Positions 43,124 to 53,039 of a stretch of 64,000 nucleotides of DNA are shown here, piece after piece. Origin of the DNA: Bolinopsis microptera (Eukaryota; Ctenophora; Tentaculata; Lobata; Bolinopsidae); assembly GCF_026151205.1 (NCBI RefSeq), contig NC_087081.1:3415246-3479245 (forward strand), written 5' to 3'. The notes beneath the pieces are model-generated. The model was not told the DNA's origin. It did no database searches and saw nothing but the letters and a program-made list of their open reading frames with translations. Position numbers and translations under genes: made by a program. Position 1 is the first letter of the stretch. Each line of letters opens with the position of its first letter.

Positions 43124-43207
43124 TTACCTGAGGACCCCAGGCTTTAAATAATATTGTTAAACGAATAGAGATTAGGCGGAATGACAGGCTGAGCGCGGCC
43201 CAGTAAA
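43124..43207. mobile_element. Short MITE, copy A
   Basis: TTACCTGAGGACCCCAGGCT to GCTGAGCGCGGCCCAGTAA, flanked by (A)TATCACAG on both sides, an 8- to 9-bp target duplication. Related copies lie at 48557 and 59285. Confidence 0.85.
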
Positions 43208-43536
43208 TATCACAGACACAAGATCCAATCATGTCCTAATATTACCTACTCAAAGTCTATATCACATTCACTGTAATTCTTAAGCTAAGAAGGTAGTACA
43301 CGCGCGAAACGTGTGTGAACAATGTTCATGCGTTATGAACAATCCAGCAATTGTCGTGCAACTAGTAGTACTAGTAGTACCTACCTTATTATATCGGACC
43401 CTATTTGGACGGACATCAAATGAGCGAACATAATATTATGAACGGACATTATAATACGATTATGAACGCTAGATCACAGATCAAAGGGCATTCAAAACCA
43501 TAAAAAATACAAGTTCTTTTCAATTTTTAAATTTTT

Positions 43537-43655
43537 TTTTATTTCAGCAAATGATTTTTAAATCCATTTTTTATACAGTAAATAAGAAAAGCAGTCGTTA
43601 AGCAGTAAAAATGTTAAAATATGTGCACAGTACATGATCAGTGTCTAATATCACA
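43537..43655. repeat. Direct repeat, partner at 51563-51685
   Basis: TTTATTTCAGCAAATGATTT to CAGTGTCT.ATATCACAT matches 51563-51685 almost exactly in the same direction. The match stops at the TTAA where the foldback fragment begins. Confidence 0.85.
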
Positions 43656-44709
43656 TTTAAGCTTCCGAAAATAAGGTGGAAATGCGATTTAGAGTCGATT
43701 CCGAAAGTTTCGTGCAAAAAATGTGAAAACTGATTGAGTTATTTCCAAATTAATGAATAGTACAGACAGATCCGTTTAAAAAAACCGATCTGCTGACACT
43801 CAAAGCTTTCAGAGGTTTTTTGACGTTTTTTGAGTCCCATTAGGTGCCCTTTATGGCTGGACCAACTTTTTCAAACTTTTCCACTTGTCTTAAGGCCACT
43901 TTTTGCCACTTTACCACTTTTTACCACCTTTTTTGTTTGTCGAATATCTTTAGTTGTGAACATCGTAAAAGGTTGCGGATCAATCGAGTGTGTTCATATT
44001 ATCAGGAAAAAAACTTTTGTTCAAACATTTTTACGTCAGATAATAAGTTAATTGATAATTATCAATTAACTAATTAGCAAAATTCCTAAAAAATTTCTAT
44101 TGGCTAAAAATGATCGGAATAGCTTAAAACACGGAAAAAGGTATTTTTAAGAAAAAATTTAAAAATTTTTCACTTACATTTTTTTTTCGAGACTTGGAAA
44201 AATTTCGAAAATTAAAAAAAAATTTTCCGCCAAAAGTGATCAAATCGCATGAAACACGGATAAAAATGCCTTTCTAAAAAACGTAGTGAATTTTTCGTTT
44301 CAAGAATACTTAAATCGCCAATATTTGTAGTTGGAGTTCAGTAAATCTCGGCAGATTTTAGTAATCAGGAATTAGTATTACTAAACTTGAAGAGGTCTGA
44401 AACTGAAAAACGTTAACCATACGATCGCGCGGCGATATAAGAGTTTCATAAACTAATTTTCACAGAAACTGCACCAATGGCACAGTCAAGATCAAAACGA
44501 TAGCCTGCTGTACTGTCATTTTATTGATTTCAATGATGAATCAGTGGGGTTAAGATAATCACATTTGTAATAAAATATAAATAAAACATCTCTGTACCGT
44601 CAATTGTGCTAGTCTAAACCAGCCTACCTGTATTACCAGACCTCTTCTTTTCCTTGACAATCAAACCAAGTTGCTCATATCGCATTTGGTGGGTGATGTA
44701 AGTAGTAAT

Positions 44710-47127
44710 ACATATCGAGCTGTATTCAATCACAAAACGACACAATGCAATACGTGTATATTATATTATGGCCCTTAATCACAATGCTGGCAAGCATAAC
44801 CGTTGCCCTTATATTCACAACACTATGTACCCCCTATACTATTATATCCCCTTTATTGTTTTCCCAGGCATTAAGACTCATCAGAAAGTAGTTCAGCAGG
44901 TATATTTAAGTTCAAAACATCTAATTCAATGTTAAAGATGACAGGAATAAGAAATAGTTATGTGGAGGTTTTTAAGAAATTTTGCGCAAAATACGCGCCA
45001 GCATGTTATGTGTTTATACGAAATTAGGTAAAAAACCCAAAATCGCCATATTCAGGTGCCTTAAAAACCATGTTTAAAATTGAGTTAGAGATCTGAAACT
45101 TTGCAGAGCGTCTAGACCTTGTCCAAATCGACTGTAAAAAAATTTATCATGTTGCAGGAGTATCGGGAAGGTGGTTTTTCTGGAACCCCTGTTTTTACAA
45201 CAGATTGTCGTGAAGCTATATATATATATATATAGACGCTTTTGCAGTAAATTGTAGCCTACATTTAAGTGTCCGTAGATTCAAAAGTATAAAAGATACA
45301 GTCATTTTGAACCACAGGTTTTAAAGATAATTGTTTATACTTTAATTTACATTATATCGAAAAATAATTTATCGTCATCATTCATCACTTGATGACGGTC
45401 ATCAATTAAGTGTTTTTAAAACTTGATTTTTGACAAAATAACAACTTTCAAATCGATTTTAAAGCATTAAGGAGTAATTTTATTCAAATCTGAGGACATT
45501 TTACCTAGATAATTGTTCAAGCATTCTGAAAATCTACCGGAAAGTTTTTCCTACCTTGCTCCTTCATAAAGATATTCGGCTATTGTAGTTTGTGCTTTTT
45601 TGAAGAATAATTTTATAAAAACACTAAAGTTTGATTTAGGTATTCTCTGGTGTTGGGCCATCCCTTGGGTTGTGGAGCTCAATTTTGCTTCCTAAAGGTC
45701 TAAATTGTGTTATAGGCTAGTTTTAAAGTTGAAAATCGAAAGTTGCACACATGGGACACGCCCTAATTCATTTAAAATAGCTAAAATCACTAAAAATTGT
45801 ATTTCTCACGATTTTACAACTTTGGAGTCACGTTGTGATCCAAGTTCTTTTTGAAATCTTCTGAAACTTTTCATGCTTATCAACTATATATTAAATAACA
45901 CTATGCAAAAATTATGGTGATTCAATATTTTATGCGCACGCAACGTCCGCGTCAAAGTTTGCAACGTGCGAAAGGTGAGAATTTTGCTCATTCGTGATTT
46001 TCGAATATATTTTGCTTTCCCACGATATTAAAATGGCATATATATGAATTTAATGCCAACTTGAATGAGTAATAAGTGCTATATTCAGTCTGTTATTGAC
46101 AGATATGCCTACCTAAACACAAGGAAACGTTTTCAAAGTAAAATATCGAAATCGTTGAAATTACCTCCTTATTAAGGTTTTCGACTGTGTAAATTATCCT
46201 GACATTATAATCAAAAAGAGATGATTTTGACCAAAACCATAATCATGGGTAGAGTGAACCGCGGCCAGTGTCTCTCTTTTCCAACAAAAGAAAATGATAT
46301 TAATTTGAGGAACCGTCCGCAAATTCAAATTGATACCGAGAATGAAATCGGTCGCTCGCTTTTCCCATTCATTCACGGCTTACGTATTGTATTAAAGCTT
46401 ATTGATGGGAAAAGCGAGCGACCGATTTCATTCTCGGTATCAATTTGCATTTGCGGACGGTTCCTCAAATTAATATCATTTTCTTTTGTTTGGAAAAGAG
46501 AGACACTGGCAGCGGTTCACTCTACCCATGATTATGGGTTTTGGTCAAATGAGGTATATGAAACATTCTATATCGTACACTTCTCGTTTCTCCCGTAAGA
46601 GGCCCAGTATGGAGAGGTTTTAACAGTTTATCACGAAACGTCTACTTGGCCTCATGGCTCAAAGAAGGCAAGAAAAGACAAGAAAGCTTTCAACTCGCTC
46701 TTTTTCAATGCCCGTCCATCTGTCCCACATTAATCCTGAGCTGATCAACATAGCCCCGAATATCCTACGGGAAGAACCTGTATTTTTACCTTCACGACGT
46801 CCGATTTCAAATCAACACCCTCAATAACATTAACAATCCTTCCTGATCAGAATAGGTCTCTATTAGCAATTTCCAAAAATACCTGACTCTCGTGGAATAT
46901 TTCACTGAATTAATTATTACCGGGTTCTTTACTACCCCTTGCCCGTCACTCGTATCTACATCTTACCCTTGCCAGTATGTTACCCTTGCTGATTTTACAC
47001 CGAGGGCACTGTGTTAAGGTGATTTAAGTGGGTCCCAATCCCCACCAACCATTCTTCTTTGTGTCATGAATACTTGCTTCATCATCTCCTTTTAATAAAA
47101 TCACGGTGTCCTTTATTGACTAAGCGC
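44710..47127. other. Core of the 4.3-kb element
   Basis: AT-rich; a (TA)n run at 45217-45234 and the nested palindrome. No recognisable protein. 46600-47000 is less AT-rich and holds fragments such as TGCCCGTCCATCTGTCCCAC, but no open frame of note. Confidence 0.45.
46227..46548. mobile_element. 322-bp palindrome nested in the core
   Basis: TTGACCAAAACCATAATCAT to its inverse at 46529-46548, with arms of about 150 bases including AATGAAATCGGTCGCTCGCT and GGAACCGTCCGCAAAT, around a loop of about 30 bases. Noncoding; the opposed frames at 46194-46598 translate the same arms. Confidence 0.9.
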
Positions 47128-48556
47128 ATTACTACTTACATCCCCACCAAATGCGATATGAGCAACTTGGTTTGATTGTCGAGGAAAAGAAGAGGTCTGG
47201 GTAATACAGGTAGGCTGGTTTAGACTAGCACAATTGACGGTACAGAGATGTTTTATTTATATTTTATTACAAATGTGATTATCTTAACCCCACTGATTCA
47301 TCATTGAAATCAATAAATTGACAGTACAGCAGCTATCGTTTCGATCTTGACTGTGCCATTGGTGCAGTTTCTGTGAAAATTAGTTTATGAAACTCTTATA
47401 TCGCCGCGCGATCGTATGGTTAACGTTTTTCAGTTCAGACCTCTTCAAGTTTAGGTAATACTAATTCCTGATTACTAAAATCTGCCGAGATTTACTGAAC
47501 TCCAACTACAAATATTGGCGATTTAAGTATTCTTGAAACGAAAAATTCACTACGTTTTTTTAGAAAGGCCATTTTTATCCGTGTTTCATGCGATTTGATC
47601 ACTTTTGGCGGAAAATTTTTTTTTAATTTTCGAAATTTTTCCAAGTCTCGAAAAAAAATGTAGTGAAAAATTTTAAAATTTTTTCTAAAAACTACTTTTC
47701 CGCCGTGTTTTAAGCTATTCCGATCATTTTTAGCCAATTAAAAATTTTTTTAGAATTTTGCTAATTAGTTAATTGATAATTATCCAATTAACTTATTATC
47801 TGACGTAAAAATTGTTTGAACAAAAGTTTTTTTCCTGATAATATGAACACACTCAACTGATCCGCAACCTTTTACGATGTTCACAACCTAAAGATATTCG
47901 ACAAACAAAAAAGGTGGGTAAAAAAGTGGGTAAAGTGGCAAAAATTGGCTTAAGACAATGTGAAAAGTTTGGAAAAAGTTGGTCAGCCATAAAGGGCACC
48001 TAATGGGACTCAAAAACGTCAAAAAACCTCTGAAAGCTTTGAGTGTCAGCAGATTGATTTTTTTAGACGGATCTGTCTGTACTAGAAATCAATTCCGCGA
48101 CGGCGAATATCGCGAACGAAGATACGGTCAATTTTGTTTATTTTTGGGGTATTTTCGCCTTAGTATCCACATTTAAACAAATATAAAGCTATAACTTACA
48201 GAAAATGTGTAGTTTGGGCTTATCTTTCATATAAAGTAAGTCTCATTCAAAAATATTGATATTTGACCAATTTATGGGACGAAATCTACCAAATTTGGTG
48301 CGTATGCCCAAATATGGGCATATGGTTTTTGGCTCATAACTCAGTCATTTTTGTCCAATCTTGATTAAATTTCATATACGATTTCAGGAGACCACTAGCT
48401 ATAATTAAAGCACCTTAAACTTGGGTTTTGGGCATGTTCAGGGTATTTGACTAAATTAATTGGGCATAATTTGGACCAAATATGGGTGTGGCTCCCCCGC
48501 GGGCACCGTTTGGCGGTTGGGGTCCTGGACCCCCTCAAAAGTTTGGTCACTGTTCC

Positions 48557-48633
48557 TTACCTGGGGACCCCAGGCTATTATGTTCATTAACATAAAGATT
48601 AGGCGGAATGACAGGCTGAGCGCGGCCCAGTAA
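48557..48633. mobile_element. Short MITE, copy B, with 8-bp target duplication
   Basis: 77 bases, TTACCTGGGGACCCCAGGCT to CTGAGCGCGGCCCAGTAA, flanked by ACTGTTCC on both sides (48549-48556, 48634-48641). The first foldback copy at about 25617-25630 reads straight through (CACCGGTCCTAGTTTG) and is the empty site. Confidence 0.9.
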
Positions 48634-48724
48634 ACTGTTCCTAGTTTGTTGGTCAACTGTATGCAAACTCAAAATCAAGTTTCACAAAAAAATACCCATT
48701 GGCTCATCCCCCCCTCCCCCCCTT

Positions 48725-49178
48725 AAGCTAAGAAGGTAGGTAGTACTAGTACTAGTAGTACACGAAACGTGTGTGAACAATGTTGCGTTATCCAGCGAAG
48801 TACCTTGTACAGCTTTACATGTCACGAGGCACACTGTTCCTACTCAAGTATTGTATCCTACAAATCTTCTCTCCAGATACTATTTATTCAGGCAATACTA
48901 TCGAGAATATTATCTATTTATATTTTAAACTTGAAAAAAAAATCCATAATTTCTACAGTATAATAACAGAGCTAGATGATGAAGAAAAATGAAAACATAA
49001 CTGATTTTTAAAATTTCCTCGAACAAAACTTTCGACTAGTGGGTAGTACAATATAATAAATTTTATTAACACACCGAACAAAAAACAACTGGTTAAAACT
49101 TAAAACCAAAAAACAAGAAATGGATTCTCGAAAAAATTATACAAAAAAGATCTAACCACTAGCAATAGCCTAACCAGG
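48725..49178. other. Intergenic sequence
   Basis: 48723-48795 repeats the flank seen at 43278-43340 (AAGCTAAGAAGGTAG, ACGAAACGTGTGTGAACAAT). No gene. Confidence 0.45.
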
Positions 49179-49490
49179 CTATAACTGATCATACAAATAG
49201 TTCTTCAACTTACTCTTAAAAGACACAATATTATCGATGTTACGGACATCAAGAGGAAGAGAATTCCATGATTCAGTTGCATAGTTGCTGAAACGCCTGT
49301 TAGTCGCCTTCAGTTTAGAGCACTTGGGTATCTTCATAAGTATATTGCATGCTGTTTTTGGTCTCGTTTCTTTGACAGCCATGTCATTGTCATTTCTATT
49401 CAATTGAACCAACTCCTGGAGGTACATCGGCGCCAATCCATGAGTCACCTTTAAACAGATAAGGCACACTTTGAAATATATCCTCTTTTC
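49179..49490 (-). mobile_element. LINE reverse-transcriptase C-terminal fragment
   Basis: Reads VEKRIYFKVCLICLKVTHGL, APMYLQELVQL and RRFSNYATESWNSLPLDVRN. The H-G-L-A-P-x-Y-L and W-N-S-L-P elements are the usual C-terminal tail of CR1/L2-type LINEs. It ends at a stop at 49179; the upstream part is degraded. Confidence 0.8.
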
Positions 49491-49553
49491 GACAGGGAAT
49501 AAATTTCAAGATCACATTCTAATTATCATATTTTACTGCCCTATTTTGGCACC

Positions 49554-49907
49554 TCATTTCATCAGTCTCAATTCTCTAATATAAACCAACAACAGTGGCG
49601 GGTAGGACCCTGGAGCTGGGTAGGATGCTTGTGGCGGGTAGGACCCTGGAGCTGGGTAGGATGCTTGTGGCGGGTAGGACCCTGGAGCTGGGTAGGATGC
49701 TTGTGGCGGGTAGGACCCTGGAGCTGGGTAGGATGCTTGTGGCGGGTAGGGCCCTGGAGCTGGGTAGGATGCTTGTGGAGGGTAGGATGCTTGTGGCAGG
49801 TAAGAGGGAGCTTTAGGAGCATCACCAGCTTGAAGACTTTGAGCTGCTAGATTTTGAGGAGCATTCTTCCTCAGGAACATGACTACGATAACCAAAGCAG
49901 CTACCAC
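49554..49907 (-). CDS. Fragment of a membrane protein with a proline-tyrosine repeat tail
   Basis: Begins with one hydrophobic segment (VVVAALVIVVMFLRKN), then QNLAAQSLQAGDAPKAPSYL and about five 12-residue repeats QASYPAPGSYPP, then a stop. The 36-bp DNA unit is nearly identical from copy to copy. It looks like the last exon of a type I membrane protein (splice acceptor TTGATTAG just upstream on this strand) with a short Pro-rich cytoplasmic tail. I see no other exons, and LINE fragments lie on both sides. It may be a stranded exon or part of a transposed segment; function unknown. Confidence 0.4.
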   Translation of the reverse strand: MVAALVIVVMFLRKNAPQNLAAQSLQAGDAPKAPSYLPQASYPPQASYPAPGPYPPQASYPAPGSYPPQASYPAPGSYPPQASYPAPGSYPPQASYPAPGSYPPLLLVYIRELRLMK

Positions 49908-49949
49908 TACTAATCAATGAAACAAGAAATTTTTCAATGAAACAAGAAA

Positions 49950-50088
49950 TTTAATTTTTAGCACATTTTACAGAGTAAAGAGATGTAAAACAATTTATAA
50001 AAATATAATGCTCATTTGGTGTATGACTTTTTGTCCTTGACTGTTAGTTTGATTTTGAAGGGACAGGCAACTAACGGGGCAGGGAATG
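49950..50088. repeat. Dispersed repeat, copy 2 (partner at 7096-7235)
   Basis: AATTTAATTTTTAGCACATTT, differing by only a few substitutions from 7096-7235; it includes GGTGTATGACTTTTTGTCC. Same orientation as copy 1. Confidence 0.75.
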
Positions 50089-50519
50089 TGCGTGCCTGAA
50101 AGCTTTTGCACACACCAAAACGCTAGTTCAGTTGAGTTTTTAGAGACAGGGCTCATATGAGGATCAGAAGAAAATTGTTAGCAGACGTTAGGGGTTCTGT
50201 TTGTGTTTGTTACTATGGGTTACAGTCTTGTTGTGACAGAAAGTCTACACTATATATGTGCCTAAGTTTAAATTGTGTAGTTTGAGGGTATAAGATGCAA
50301 CTTTAAGATGGATATTGGAGAGCTGTTGAAAAATTATGTTCGTTGTATCAATGGTTATAATAAGCTAATATAAATATCTTAAACTATACAGTGCTAATTA
50401 AAAATTTCTTTATACTGCATTATCAAATTAATGTTAAAAATTCAAAAATATACATTCATTTTATTTTATTAAAGACTTTCTCACACATACTTTTCTCACA
50501 GAACAAGACTTGGAAAACA

Positions 50520-51260
50520 CTAGACTAGGAGAATTTCGCTGACATGTGTGTGACCAGCAAGTAGTGATCTTTCGAAGACAATATTGTTGCAGTCAAAATC
50601 TTTGATTGTCCAATCAAGCGGGGCGTGGCTGTGTTGATTATTTAATAGTGCACGTTTAAGCTTTCCCCGCAAACACATCACACTCATGGTAAAGTCATCC
50701 ATTCTAATTTTTGGAGTAATCATGTTAAAAATTTGGTTGATCTTGTATTATGGTTATCAGGTGGGTCAGCCTGAACAAATAAGTAGGGTCGGCTTCCTTG
50801 TCGAGCATGTGTAACCTTCATGTAAGGATATTGGAGCACGAAATTTCATTATCTTGTAGAGCTCGAGGTAACAGTGGTATGTATAGAGATTTTGGATAGC
50901 TAGGATATTATTATGTTTGAATAGCGGTTTAGTATGTTCTTTTATGAAAAACTTGTTGTTAAGTCTTTGGTGCCCTATTGGTCTGGTACGTGCACAGGTC
51001 TTAAACTTATCAAGGTAAGCCTCCTATCACCGAACATAACCCTAAGACAGTACTTCTGGGCGGTAAACAGAGAGCTTATACGATGCTTCGCTGCCCCACC
51101 CCAGACAGATATACAGTAAGAGAGATGGGATTCAAACAAAGTATAGTATAGTTGTTGATGTAGAAATTCTGGAAGGGAGCAGCGAATGATGGACGTCAAA
51201 AAATAATAATCAAGAACATTACTAAAATCAGTTGAACAGACAACTGTCCAGAAACCTACA
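50520..51260 (-). mobile_element. LINE reverse-transcriptase 3' fragment
   Basis: On the - strand: LYYTLFESHLSYCISVWGGA, then QKYCLRVMFGD; after a frame change, FIKEHTKPLFKHNNILAIQN, then YHCYLELYKIMKFRAPISL. This is the post-RT region of CR1/L2-like LINEs (F/Y-S-H-L-x-Y-x-I-x-V-W-G, then QK). 50520-50723 continues toward the tail. Frame changes mark it as dead. Confidence 0.8.
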
Positions 51261-51562
51261 TTTAATGAATTCAAGCTAATGATAAATGAGCAGGCAAATG
51301 TAAACAATGATCGATGTAACCTGAATTGGTTGGCAGTTTTAAAAAAAGTTAAAATGGCGAGGATGCCTGACACAATCAAAAGCTCCAGCCATAATCCGAT
51401 TCCGTTTCCTAGAAAAAAAAAGCTGCCAATTCCAATAGCAAATCCAATACTAATAGCGTATACAAACTTTACAATAAAAAACTGAACACAAACCCCAAGA
51501 AGAATGATTTCTGGGTTCGGCAGTTTGGTATTTTCTTCAGATATATATATTGATCTGACGTT

Positions 51563-51685
51563 TTTTTTATTTCAGCAAATGATTTTTAAATCCATTTTTT
51601 ATACAGTAAATAAGAAAAGCAGTCGTTAAGCAGTAAAAAATGTTAAAATATGTGTACATGATCAGTGTCTTATATCACATATCAT
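51563..51685. repeat. Direct repeat, partner at 43537-43655
   Basis: Near-identical to 43537-43655. Here the sequence continues past ATATCACAT without the foldback element. Confidence 0.85.
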
Positions 51686-51689
51686 CTTC

Positions 51690-53037
51690 ATCAAATGAGT
51701 TTTCGTGCATGAAATAGTCCATGCTTAAAACATTAGTAATTTCTAGCTTAATGGAAACCTTTTTTTATCAAACTACCCCGGTCCTGCATTTCAGTGCCAT
51801 TACAAGCCATTCGGCGTGAAATGGTTTTATCTTAGACAACTTTAGGTTAACATTAACATTAAGTGGAGCTTTCCTAGCACTGTTTCATTACCTCCCCTGA
51901 GTAATATGAACTATAACAACGTCGGACAATGTCCTTGGCAACACGATTTACCGTAATGTCATGTTGGCGGGGACTAGCTTATGAACTATGTTGTTGAGTG
52001 CCATAATTTCGTTGACTTTTTCCGCCAAGTGACTCTTGAAAACATCATAATATACTAGTAGAGTTATATTTTTTTAGAGAATATTTTAATGGTGTCCCTA
52101 CAGTGTAAGCATAGTTCAAAAATGTCTCTATTGCCAAATTGCTTCCAGGCGTTTTGCACGAGTAAAATGCTCAAAAATGTTTGCCTTCGACAAACTTTAA
52201 CTGTACGGTACTACTAGGGTACCTACTATATAGTATTGAAATTTATAAAACCTTTGAAATTCTGACTGTGGCGCACAGAAGATCATTCCTACACCCCTGA
52301 ATTATCTGATATTACATGTGAACATTGCGAGGTATCTAGTCTAGTAGGGTTAGGACAGGACGAATTATTTTACAGAAAATTGAATAAAAATTGAATCAAG
52401 TAATCAAGCTTTCTTGGAAACGCGTAGCACTAGTATAGACATGGTATCCGTATAAGTATCTTACTATATATAAAGCGAGACGATAGTTTCCGTGCCATTT
52501 TACTGACACCGCGGCATCAACTTTAACGCGACTTTCCGCAAAAACCGTAAAAGATATACAACTGAAACTTTTTTTGACTGGGTCAAATGCTTTAATGGCC
52601 TTCAAATCAGCATGAAAAAATAAAAAATTGGCAAAGGAAAAGGAGTTTTAGAGCCCTAAATTTGGACCCCCAAGTGGTGTCAAAAACGCGAATTAAATAG
52701 GTAATAATTATTTTAGTCTCTTGAGTCTTGACACCATTTTAGGGTTATACGGGTTGATCCTGCTAGTAAGTATAACTTACAAGTCATCATCAGGGTCAGG
52801 TACCAACTACCACATCACGATTGAGAAATTTAATTATATTTTTTTTTTTTTTATTTTTTTTTGGGGACCGGTTTTTTATACCCGGCCAATGTCTACAAAA
52901 TAATATAATACATAACAATATAATTTTATTTAATATGCGTGAATATGAAAAATGAAAATGTTGATTACGTCTATTCATTAAAAACAAAAACAGAAACTTT
53001 AAAAATTAAAACTTGTATATCATGATTTATTATCATA
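51690..53037. other. Intergenic sequence
   Basis: No gene. The stretch at about 52455-52720 (TATCTTACTATATATAAAGC onwards) has a slight Helitron-start look but no confirmed end. T-rich run at 52837-52862. Confidence 0.4.
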
Positions 53038-53039
53038 TA

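Larger units (their letters stand above)
43763..48079. mobile_element. TA-flanked 4.3-kb element with 950-bp inverted arms
   Basis: Begins CAGACAGATCCGTTT after TA and ends with the inverse before TA. Left arm 43763-44709 is the inverse of right arm 47128-48079, both including CTTTCAGAGGTTTTTTGACG and CCTTTATGGCTG. The 2.4-kb core has no transposase I can recognise. The 81-codon frame at 47492-47737 (-) lies in an arm and is Lys/Phe-rich low complexity. It is inserted in the second foldback copy, so younger than it. Confidence 0.85.
43656..48724. mobile_element. Second foldback-element copy (right half), split by a 4.3-kb insertion
   Basis: 43656-43760 matches 25058-25150 of the 24304-25733 foldback element (AAATGCGATT, GAAA.TTTC.TG, GAGTT). 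After the insertion, 48082-48724 matches 25180-25713, ending TTCACAAAAAAAT and a C tract followed by TTAA. At 43270-43300 a near-identical flank (CTTAAGCTAAGAAGGTAG) lacks the element and serves as an empty site for its right end. Confidence 0.75.

Noticed and set aside
46194-46598. Opposed open frames sharing WKRETLAAVHSTHDYGF
   Set aside because: The shared protein comes from the arms of a palindrome.
47492-47737. 81-codon Lys/Phe-rich frame on the - strand
   Set aside because: Low-complexity AT-rich sequence inside an inverted arm, without a domain.
49595-49850. Frames with AGRTLELGRMLV and WRVGPWSWVGCL repeats on the + strand
   Set aside because: Opposite-strand translations of the 36-bp Pro-Tyr repeat; the - strand frame has the plausible membrane segment.
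52455-52720. Possible Helitron 5' end (TATCTTACTATATATAAAGC)
   Set aside because: No matching 3' hairpin with CTRR, no insertion between A and T shown and no helicase; too weak to annotate.
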